Source of the DNA: Siphonodentalium dalli
Lineage: Eukaryota > Mollusca > Scaphopoda > Gadilida > Siphonodentaliidae
NCBI GenBank assembly: GCA_032622095.1
Contig: CP136067.1
Coordinates: 76,100,705 to 76,164,704 of the forward strand
DNA length: 64,000 bases
Direction: 5' to 3'
The position numbers were made by a program, and so were the translations under genes. The notes beneath the pieces were generated by a model, which had not been told where the DNA came from, ran no database searches, and saw only the letters and a list, made by a program, of their open reading frames with translations. This document shows, in pieces, positions 27,901-39,900 of this stretch; the first letter of the stretch is position 1, and each line of letters starts with the position of its first letter.

Positions 27901-30900
27901 GCACTGACGAATATAAAACAGTATATATGGAGAACAGAAAACTGAGAAAGAAGACAGAAAAAAGCCATGATATGGGTTAGTAATGCTCTTAAACCGAGAT
28001 CAGATGCTTTGGTATATGATGTAATACTTGTAAAACTTGTTCAAGACAACTACTCCTGAGACCTAGTACCACATGTATATCTAGGTTTCTTAACATAAAA
28101 CACCAATCTACCAATCATTTAGTCATATCTTCGAGAGAGTAAAGATTAAATAACATATTTAATGTGACCCACAGAATACACATGCACAGGGATTCGGGGC
28201 ACAATTTACTTCCCCCAGTGTTCAGTTGAGCATATAGGTTGATTTTGATGTCCAGCTATCGTATATTGTCCATCGCAGGCATATTTGTTTCAAATTCCAA
28301 CGAAGCATGGATTTATGTTCCATGCAAATGGATGGTATTTGAGTTTATGTAAGTTTATGTGTAAGTTTTTCAGTTGTTTACAAATGCTGGTAATCATTGT
28401 TTCTACATGCAGATGTGTGATTTCACAAAGAAATTAATTAGGGAGCCTCGCATATATAAGAGAATACATTGGTGTAACTATGTTTATCTTGCCCTTGTAA
28501 GCCAGTGCATTCTCTTATGCATGCGGCACCACTATGGGAGACTGCATATATAAAGTGTATTATGCTGCATAAGCGCAGCTCCCGTCATGAAAGGGTTAAG
28601 CATGGAAATAACAGGACATTTTACAAACCCAGGAAAAGGTAATTTAATGCTAATTTTGCTTTCAGCTTCTCAGCTGTCCCCTTCTGACTCATCTGATAGC
28701 TTACACGAGATGAAACGTCAAGTCAAGGCGAGCAAGTATAAGAAGCTGTATACAGAAGAGAAGGAACAACAGGAGACACTGAGGAAGCACTATTATGAGG
28801 AGCAAAAGAAAGCGGCAGATGAGACAGAATTATACAGAAAGAAGCTTGAAACTTCAAAGACTGACCATGCACTCAAAATAAGATCTATGGAGGTATATCT
28901 CTGAACAGTCCTTACAGTCATTCTCCAGCCCTCATAATTGACTACGACAATCAGCAGTGCTGCGCTGGTGCAGCATTAAAGGTCCTGTGCCAGTGTATTC
29001 TCTTATATAAGAGAATGCATTGGCCTAACAATAGTTACATTGACCTTGTGAACCAGTGCATTCTCTTATATATGCTAGGCTCCCTATGGGAGACTCGCAT
29101 ATATAAGAGAATAAACTGGCACAGGACCTTTAACCCTTTACCCAACAGTAATATGTCTAACGTCATTACCCACACCAATACTGATAGGAGAGAACGTCGT
29201 CACCCCAGCCAACATAACTTTCTGGTAACGTCAAAGTTATAGGAAAAAATGTATTATTAAATCTTATGGTGGCTCTTGTTTATCTGCAAGGATGGTTTTT
29301 TTTATTTTAATTAATTGGTAACAATTGATTTTCATATTATGAAAGTCAAGTCCCCCCCCCCCCCCCCCACCCCATTGGCAATGTGCAATTTTTTTTTAAT
29401 TAATTCATACTACATCCTTAGTATGGGAAGAGCAGGTAAGATGATTTGTTTGATCATATATTCCATCTGGCGATGGAGAACAAGGAGACACTATGGAGTT
29501 GGTAGGTATCTTTCCGGATTTTTCTTGACCCTGATTCGTTGCATAGAATTAAAATCATCTGAATTTTATTGCTGTCATTTCAGCTGGTAATTTCCGAAAA
29601 TTTATCGTATTATTGTGTTCAATTTATCAACAGAAATATTGCAAAACAAAAAACTCCGGAGATCTGGTTGTGTACGGTACTGCGTGAGACAACACAGTCG
29701 CCATAATTTCTTTACTGTTAGCAATCACTTTCAAATAAAAAAAATGAGATCGTTTTGCAGTGCATTCCTTTAAATTTTCACATCTACATGTGCACCAATC
29801 ACTCTAGTTCATGTCCACATGAATGCGTACCATAATTTGACATCGTTAAACAAAATTATCCCCCATTATATATTGCATATATAAATTTGCAAAACAGAAA
29901 ACGTCGTCGATTGAGTTGTGTATTACGTAAGACGTCAAGGCAACACAGTTGCCGTACTTTCTTTACTGTTAGCAATCGCTTACTAATAAAATAATGAGAT
30001 CGTTTTACGCGTGCATTCCTTTAAATTTTCACATCTACATGTGCACCAATCACTCTAGTTCATGTCCATATGAATGCGTACCATACTTTGACATCGTTTA
30101 ATAAAATTATCCCCAATATTTTATCAACAAAAACACCGCGAAGATTTTGTATGAAGTTTGACGTTGTAACCTCGATTTCCAGAATTACCTTCACTTTTCC
30201 ACAATCACTAGCAAAGTGTTAACCAACTTCTATTTATTTGCATTTAATAATGTACCAACGAAATTCAATAAAATGTGGAAATGCATTGTGAAATTGATTC
30301 CAGTATTGTAAAAATCTGATTAACTGTTGTTGACACGTGATCACAAATAGTAACCAATGTAAACAAAACACAAGCCATGATCGTGAGGATACAGAAATAA
30401 GATGCAACGTCGATGTAAATACTTGGACAATTACTCTGTGTGTCATGTATAAAAAAAAGACATAAAAACAGCATTAATAGACTAAAATTTCAATTTTTTA
30501 AATCATAGGTTAGAAGTTGAAATGCTATTCAGTAACAATATAATGTTTAATATGTCGGAATTGAAATATATATCGCAAGAACTATATATTCAGCGCTGAC
30601 AACAACTCCTTCTGTGTACCTCACGAACGTAATGCGTACGTACTTCGAACTTGACCCAGTTTATTACGATATATCTTGGCACAATTACATGCGTAGATCA
30701 TGTCCATCACATATTGTCATTTGAAAAAGATTGAATGGCCATTAAGGTCGATAACAGTGCTTTTCTCTTCGTGAATATATGAGATGCCAAACTAAATAAT
30801 AGTTAGCAAGACATCGTATTGAATAAGGATGACGAAATATACTAAAAATAAATCACATTGAGACACAGGCGTTACCTTGACCTTGATGTAATGATGATGC

Positions 30901-33900
30901 AATGTATATCACAGTTAGTGCCAAAACACAAGGTGTGTACACAGTTAAACTACCGGTAATCGATATATTGTTTGGCCTATGTTCAACTTGTAACAAAGGA
31001 CATACTAATAGTGCAATTTTGTTCGATTAAATGATAAATATCTCTTGAAAAATTATTGATAACTATAAGATTGAAATTCGCGCCCAGCTTGGATGGAAGC
31101 CACGTGTTCAGAAATTGGTAAACGCGCTGTTTGCTGAAAGCTTCTAATTAGTTCCTCGCATTGCTATTCAATACATTTTATACACTCTATAAAAAATATA
31201 ATATTGTCAATATGATCATGTGAAGAATTAGGAAAAATAAAATAATAATTGGAAACAGTTTTATTTGGGAATAGGCCTACACAGCAGTAAGAACAAACAC
31301 GGCGTCCTTAGTAACAAAAACTAACATCAGCATGTCGTCTTGCTCTTACCGTAGCTTCGTTAGTCAAATTAATGGTAGTGATTGTTTTATATTTGGATGC
31401 ATATGATATAAAAACATAAACAAGTCAAGTAAATATTTTATTGGAAATAAAAATAAAGTTCGAAAATAAATAAATGTCAGTTAGACGACCGTACACAGTT
31501 GCCCGAGTACGCTGATTTCTCTAGTCGACTTCAAAAAATAGCACCGCCGCATTCCACTTTTTGTTTTATTGCGATTTTATTGACAACTATTGATTAAATT
31601 GTACAAAATCTGCCACAAAACCCCACAAAAACGTAACAATTAATAATGTAACATATATTTTATTATTTACATTAACAATGAAAGCAATTTGTTGTGTTAT
31701 AATGCAATAGTTTTGTTGTAAACTATGACTGAAAAAAACGCAAAACTCCGGGCTCTCTGGGGCTCTCTGGACGCTACGCGGCAGGGCGCTCTAGGGCTTT
31801 ATGGACGCTACACGGCAGGGCGCTCTGGGGTGTTCTGAACGCTAAAGGGTTAATGCTGCACCAGGGTTAATGGCCTGATATAAAACAATTTTTAGGATTA
31901 CATTTATATGATACAAAGGTTACAGCCTTTTCTGCGTATTTGAGGAATGAGATAGAGCCAAGGGCATACAAAAAACATTGATTATCTGTCATTTCTACAT
32001 ATTCGAACTGACTTCTATGAACTGGACTATTGTGCCAATTTACTGCGTGAATTTAAAGAGGCTTCCAATGATCCCATTTTATCCTTGTTGGAACCAATTT
32101 GACCACTACAGAAGGAAAAAGTTAACTGATACGTCATTCTAAATAACCAATTTTATTGGATATATACCTTTGGACATCAACCTAGATGTGGGCAAAAGAT
32201 GCTTTATTGGCCCATTTGATAATATAGTGTGCAAAATACATCAAAACAGCCGAAATATTGGGAAATCGGAATAACTGTTTGGCAATTATTTGGAATTATA
32301 GAAATCCGGTGCAGGCTTACACACTGCGGCTTTTATTATAAAATCACTAAACGAAAGTATTCTTTCCAGAACTTCTTGGCTGAGAAGGACAAAGAAATTG
32401 ACGAACTGCGACGAAGAATGAGAAGTGAACTTCACATTGCAACGGTTTGTTTATTATGTCAACTTTGGAATATCATTTCTAACTAAAGCACCCACCTCAG
32501 CTAAGTATTCAGATAATAAGTCTCGTATAATATAAACACCTCAAAAAGAGTAAGTTCCCCCTCATATAATACCCTGTATCTCTTATTTTATTTGTTCGGT
32601 CACATTGAAATTTTGAACGAATTCAGAACGTGGTAATTGCAGTACATTGTGAGAGTCAATTATCCTGTTGATTTTCTAACCTCCTTCGATTTTCAAATAT
32701 CGCACTTTCAACTTTGACGTGCAACAGAATTGCATGCTCATCGTGGTAATTGGCATGTTCAATAGAGGTGCCACGATTATTGATTTTGTTTACCGATAAT
32801 CGGTCGTCAATAATCGATTATAATCAATTAATCGTACCTAATATTAATAACATCACTGGAAGTATTCCGTAATATGGCCTATTGCCATATTGGATGGGTG
32901 CGGGTTAACTGCTATCGCTGCTTGTTTGAGACATCGGCTGATGTAATTTTTATGTTAATAAAGTGCATCATAAACCACCGGTAATGACTAATGAGCACAA
33001 TGTATTCAATATGAACACAGTTCTCTGCGATGTCATGTTATAATATTTGTGAGTTCATTGGAACGAACGTAGCGATTAATTTAATAGCCAAGCATACAAG
33101 CAAATATAAAAGTAGGAATGCACGACGGACTGATGGTGGTTCCTAAAAAAGGGAATCTAATGTTACGGAAACTATAAGTTTCAGCAAAGTTCCTGAGCGT
33201 TGATAACAATCACAAATTTCAGGACTCAGAACAATTAAGTATTTGATAATAGTCAATTTCATTCAGCAGTCACCACACAATAAGCGATAGCCTGTACTAG
33301 TAACATCTAAGTATACTTATACAAACAAAGTATACTTGCTGCAAATGACACCGCAGAGAACATCACTGATTACAATGCCGTATATTCCCTGGTTTCGAGA
33401 ATGTCGATCAACTCCCCTTTGGTCCAATGAGATTCAAGGGCGAGTGCATTCAGTTCATTGAAAGTCAGCCCATTTCAAGACACAGTGCTGCCTTTCTTGT
33501 AGAAATATACAATGACGTCGGCATAAGTTCAAAGCTACAGTGCCGTCAATTTGAAGAAGATACAACGACCAGAAGAGTAACCATGTCGCATCATCAAATG
33601 AACTGCCAACTGTTTGCAACATATATTAGTAGTACTCATGTTGTTGGAATCTCTTTGATACATGATCAAAGGTTGTTAACCCATCAGGGTGTAGATTAAA
33701 CTGTGTAAAACAATCAGGGTATTCGACAATAATCAGCATTTTCCAACATCCGAAATAAATAACGCAGATTAATCGACGACGGAAATGGTAATCGATTATC
33801 GGCTTTATCAACGGTTCATCGATTATACGATTAATCGTGGCACCCCTAATGTTCAATCATTTTGTTTAGGTTTTTAATTTTTTTATATTTGTGTCCATCT

Positions 33901-36900
33901 ATCTGAGTAATCAGTCTTAGGTTAAAGGTATGCCAACACTAGGCGTTATGCCACAAGGGGATATGCACAGGACGACAGTCTATCTCTTGTTGAACTTATT
34001 ATCTGAACATCAATTCAGTATTTAGTCATCAAAGGGATGTATTTTATCAAAAGTTGACATCATGATGTATTCCCTAGGAGCAGATATGAGTGATATAGCT
34101 ATATAGCATCGGCAACAAGTTTGATACAGACTTTGAAATTGTGGGCATTATTGCATTTTGTATTTAATCCCACTTCCTTGTATTTGGTGTGCCCAATGCT
34201 TTACTGAGTTTTTAGCTCACCAGAGACGAAGGTGGAGCTATAATCATCACTTCTCATCCGTCCGTCCTGCCATCCGTCCGTCAACAATTCTTTTAAACAT
34301 CTTCTCCTCTGGAACCATAAGACCGAATGGGTTCATATTTGATGTTCAAATGAGGTCACTGGGTCAAATAGTTGCGAAGCCAGGGCCATAACTCTTTCCC
34401 ACCATAGTAATTCTTTTAAACATCTTCAGAACGATAAGACCGAATGGTTTCATATTTGGTGTGGATGTTCCCTTGGTGACTCACATTCAGATTTGTTCAA
34501 TGAGTTCACTTGGTGAAAAGTTGCGAAGCCAGGGCCATAACTCTTTCCCTTCATAGTAATTCTTAAAATGACTTCTTCTCAAATACCATTAGGCCAAATA
34601 GGTTCATATTTGGTATGAAGGATCCTTGGGTGACTGGGGTTCAGATTTGTTCAAATCAGGTCACTGGGTCAAATGTGGGCGGGGCCAGGGACATAACTCC
34701 AAATTATTTTTTTTAGATTTAACTCTTGAACCAAAAAAAAAGACAAAAAATGGTATGCGGGGTATGCCTACACATGTCAAGTGAAATCTGACATTTTTAT
34801 AAACATTCCCTGGAGATCTGCTAGAGGTAATTAATTCCCAATTACAACAACAATCTATCATATGTATTGTTCAAATCTTTCAACAGGACATTTAACACTC
34901 CCACATCCACCACCTCACTAGAACATATTTGGCAAACTTGAAAAGTGTCCTTTGAAAGAACCACCAGCTCCATTTAGCTCATATTTAATATTGAGGCTCC
35001 TTTGGTGATTGGGATTCAGATTTGTTCAATCAGGGTCACCAGGTCAAGTAGCAAGGCCAGCTACATTACTCTTTCTCTCCATAGTAATTCATGATATATC
35101 TTCTATGTAAGAACCAAATGGCCTATTTTGCCTATATTTGATATGAAATTACCTTGGGTGACAGATTTGTGAAAATGGCATCACAAAGTCAAATAAGAGC
35201 CAGAGACATAAACATAGTAATTCTTAAAATATGTTCGCAAGAATTAGTTGGCTTATTTAGCATGGAATGTTATTGTTTGACTGCAATTCAGATTTTTGTT
35301 AATGGGGTCACCTGGTCAAATAGGGGCCAAATGAAGGACAGTTTCCCTCTTAATATGCTACCTTCACAAGGACCATCAGGTCTATTTTACTGATATTTAG
35401 TATGAAGGGTTCTTTGGTGTCTGGGATTCAAATTTATTCAGATGGGGTCACCAAGTTAAATAGGGTGGGACCAGGGACATAACTATATGTCTCTACAGTA
35501 ATTCTTAAAATGTCTTCTCAAGAGAGGTTGGACGATTTAGCTTACATATAGTATGGAAGATACTTTAGTGACTGAGATTCAGATTTGTTAAAATGAGGTC
35601 AACCTGTCAATAAATGGCGGGGCTATGGGGAGTTAACACTTTTGTGTCTAATAAAATCATTGAAATACCAAATTCATTAAAACATCTGCCTTGGAACCAC
35701 CTGACTGATTAATCTGACATACATGTATGGTTTTTGGGTCCATGAATAATTGGGCTTCAAACATGTCTAAATGGTGTTATAAAAAGGCGCTTGTCAGATT
35801 GGAAATTTCCAACAATTGAGAAAGTTTGAGGTGTTGGTTGTGAAATTCTAGCCTAAGACTTGGGAGTCTGGAGCCCGGTCGGGAGGGGACTTGTTGAGCT
35901 GGAGGAGGGGGGTGATCAGTAGTGTACAGTTGGTAATTTCAAGGTGGATTCTCTCTAGCCACATATCCTGTTTAGATCTATTTCTTTTAAAGTGATTATG
36001 AAAAGTTCTGACTGTTGTGGTCTCCAGAGTCCCAGTCTTATCAGTCTTTGCAGTCTGGTGAGCGACCCCACAGTCATTGACTGTCTTGTATTGATATACA
36101 GTCAATTTCGCTTTATTGCATAGCGTCGGTGCATGGCCTTTCTCATGCAATTAACCGAATATGCATAAAGCCGAAATCACCCCATCACCCCATTTGAGGT
36201 TCTTAGATTTTTAGTTTGTACGGTAGTACCACGAAATAGACCACGAAATAGCGAAATCATTATGTCGCCGTCTATCAATTTCAAATTTCATCTCATACCT
36301 TGTTGTAAATTACTATTATGTCAATAAACTGATTCATTAACATCTTTATTTGTTGTTACATGTATAAAATGATTACATACCATCATTATCACACACAAAA
36401 AACATTAAGAAAAAAACCCATTTCGAAACGTGTTGTTTATAATTTCTCCCATCCCATAATTTCTATTCCCTATCTATTTATAGATAGATAAATACATTGT
36501 TATTTCCATTACAGAATGGATTTGTATTAAGTACGCAATTGTGTTTAATACTTTATTTTAATTTAAACGAACATGATAAAAACAGCAAAAACAACAATTA
36601 CTTGTTGCTGATTCCCTCGGTCACCTGCATGGGCATTATCGGAACGGTATATTCAGCGTCATCATCAGATTCTGCATCGGGAGCTGCGGGTCGGATAAAA
36701 CCCGAGAATAAATCATAGTGAACCATTGTTACACTAATGAGTTAATTGAAATCATTGAATAAACACGACACACATGGTGTTGGGATGAGAAACAAAGACA
36801 GTGTTGTTTTAGCCTTTGTGTCTAACTTGGGGAAACAGTGATGTCAACCAGCTGTTCAGTTAATGATAAGCCATCCCGTTATTTCTATACTAAATATGTA

Positions 36901-39900
36901 AACATGTTTCTATTCATTAAATTATTGTCGGTAATTCCCGTATCTATAGTCTATAGTAGTCTATAGTTTATATCAATGTTCAGACTTAATCCGATTAGGA
37001 AAATATTAAACCTGGTGCTTTATTCGTGATCCGTTGTCCACATAGAGGATGTTACAATAGCGACTAATTGCATGTTTAACAAAAGCCAGTAAGTGTAATT
37101 AATTAACAGTACAAAATGTACTGACAAAAGACAGTTATATTTCTGCTGGTATGGAAAAGCACGTGTTTGAATATTTAGAGTTATCGCTCCTAAACTGTTT
37201 ATACTGTAAAACGTGAACAAAATGTAGTTTTAAAATATTAATGTCGATAACCTTTCTTTTTGTTTCAAGTGTATAACGTTGACGTAGTTTGGAAAACATG
37301 GTTGTTGAATGACAAGTTTCCCCTTTTGTCCCATTATTATATCCACTGTGTGTTTACATAACCAGGAAGCCAGTTCTTTGTGTTTGGCCACATGTAGGAA
37401 CATACCGACGTTGTCACTGAACACGAAAAATATTTTTACAGTACGGTTGTTGGACAGGTGTGCTTTGCACGCGCAATCGACTCATGTTTACCGCGTTTTC
37501 AGCTATACGCCATTAGAGATTGGGTTCTAAATGAGATTTTAAGATTCACTTTATTTCATTTTATTGAATACATGTATTCTCACTTGCCTACGAAGTATAA
37601 TTTTCCGTTTTGAATAAAATATTATATTTCTCAAGTTCGTCAATCTTTTTTGCTGTCTACACGCTGATAGCAAATACTTACTTACCACCGCTGAAATGTT
37701 TAGAAACAGGAAATGTTTGAACAGAAGCATGTTAGAAGAAATAGAAAAGCACGTTAGTTACGGTTTCGGTTTAGTAATTGGCTTCCTTGTTGGTGGAATT
37801 CCCGGGAAAATCTTCCTTTCACTTTGAATCCTCAGAATTGCAACTGGAACTTCAGGTTTTTACAAACGTTTACAAATTCAACAAACAACCAAATAAATAT
37901 ACAAATTTAAATAAATCATGCAATTCACAAATAAATATGGAAACCTACAGGAAATGTGTGTCAACAGAAGCTTGTTAATGAGAAGAGATAGAAAACCACG
38001 TGTGTTATGAAATTGAAAAATTGCCGTCTTCGCTCTCGCGATGGTCATCTTCAACAACTTTGTATTAAGTTTTCCCATAAAATACGTTTTTCAAGGTAAA
38101 TAGTTTTACAAATTGCTATAATTTCGGCACCATGAGGTGACTTTTTACCCCTTCTCATCAACATTTTTGGAGATGTTTGTATGCATAAAAACGGAATAGA
38201 GTCCGACCCTTATGCAAATAAACGATTAAAAAATAGTCTTTTTATGAGAAAATGGTTTGGTGCATGCATATTTTATGCAAATAGCCGAAATATGCATAAA
38301 AACGATATGCAATTAACTGGAATTGACTGTATTTCCAAAAACATCTACGTAATTTAATTGTCAGTCTCAGTGAAAACACTAGCATAAAATAGTTGTCAAT
38401 AGTATTCTGCTTATGGAAGATATGTTGTATTCAATGGTGGCATTGTGTTTCGCAACTTTCACAGAAACCAGTGTGGATTAATATATTTTTTTTGTAATTT
38501 ACACAAGTTTATTTGTTTTTGTAGGAGTTGCATCAAAAGGATCAGGCATCAGCAGCATCTGGGACTGAAGCTTATCCAAAGTACCCTTTCCTGATGTATG
38601 GAAACCCATATGAAAAAGAAATGGCGGCAATGCACCCAATCCCACAGGGACTGGTAGTATACCCAAATCAGATCATATACAAAGATGGTGCTAAGCCATT
38701 GATGTACCCGTATCCATTACCGCAGAATGAAAAGCCACAGGATAGAGATTTTGTGTACCCACATGAAGTACCACCAGAGCGTAAAAAGCCTGAACCGAAG
38801 CTGGAGACAGACTGCTGTGAGGGAATAGCTCCTCTCACACCCTTACCAACGCCGTTGGAGCCTGAGAAGTTACCATCAGCAAAGGTTGCAGCTGTGAAGA
38901 CACATTTACCAGGCGGTGGGTGCATAAATTGAAATTAGTAATTGTTGAAACCAAATGAGAAGGGCTCTGAGTGGTCGATCATAAACTGTTATTTACTTAT
39001 GGAAATATTAAGCTAAACTGTATTGTTTAGTGCAGAAACGAACAGCCACATGTCTGGTTGACAACCAGTTATCGTCGGTAACCAGTTGAATCATGGTCAT
39101 CCAGTTAACTGCAATGCTATAATCAAACACTGTACCAGCGGAAAAATTCTGATATATCTCATAATACTAATTATAGTAGTAAAAAATTGCAGGAAGGTAT
39201 GCCGTTTTTTTGCATCTGGCATTTTCGGGGACCCACCACCCACAAACCTGCAATTTTTTATTTTTTTTTTTACTCCCAATTTTTTTACACCCACCCCCAA
39301 ATTTCATTAAATTTGGTCTGAAACCACATAAAACTCTACTGATATCACTCATATGACTGGGAATGATCTCATTTAGTTCAAATAACATTTCAACCTGTTT
39401 CAGAACTGTTTTAATTGAAAAAAAAAAGTTTTATAAATTGCTGATCATCTGTAAACTTAGGTCATTGTGCAGGATACACACAATTTCATAGTTTCCTGAT
39501 TTGTATGTCAACCAGCCCATTATCTAATATATTCCATACCACTTATGTTAGTCTACTGGAGCAACTTACTTCTATTATTCTATACTAGCTGATACAGGCT
39601 CCCTTTGTGGGACCTCGCGCACATTTTGATCTTAGACAGAGCCTTTATTTAGTGGTGGTCCATTTGTGCACTTCAAGCACATTTTGATCATTGAAACATT
39701 TTGATTTATATATATCGTTTTTTATTTTTGCTCAATTTAACAAAACTTATTTTTTTTAATTCAAAATTTTGAAAAACTAACACCATTATAACAACCGCCA
39801 GGGTACCCCGAGTCACCACACCAAATTTTGTTGAACTCAGTCCAGGGGTCTGAGAGAAAAATCTGGACAGATCCTACTATATATATAGACTAGAAGGTGA

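Larger units (their letters stand above)
28893..32369 (+). other. Intron 10
   Basis: A 3.5-kb phase-0 intron made almost entirely of hairpin-repeat copy C (28951-29133, continuing at 31854) and the piggyBac-like element inserted in it (29130-31853). The last 500 bases are AT-rich and unassigned. Confidence 0.8.
32445..38524 (+). other. Intron 11
   Basis: A 6.1-kb phase-0 intron. It holds a hAT-like element (32763-33848), a TAGCTC repeat (34206-36090) and, directly after it, a pogo/Tigger-like element (36099-38329). The pieces between are short and unassigned. Confidence 0.8.

Noticed and set aside
22437-29133. Repeated hairpins as a CRISPR array
   Set aside because: Only a few dispersed, diverged copies with no regular short spacers; the genome is eukaryotic.
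33427-33699. 91-codon open frame inside the second hAT-like element
   Set aside because: No zinc-finger, catalytic or dimerisation motif of a hAT transposase is visible; length is within chance for this composition.
38528-38932. Exon 12 as a separate single-exon gene
   Set aside because: It has no start of its own in context, begins at a splice acceptor, and its phase-1 donor fits exon 13 exactly.
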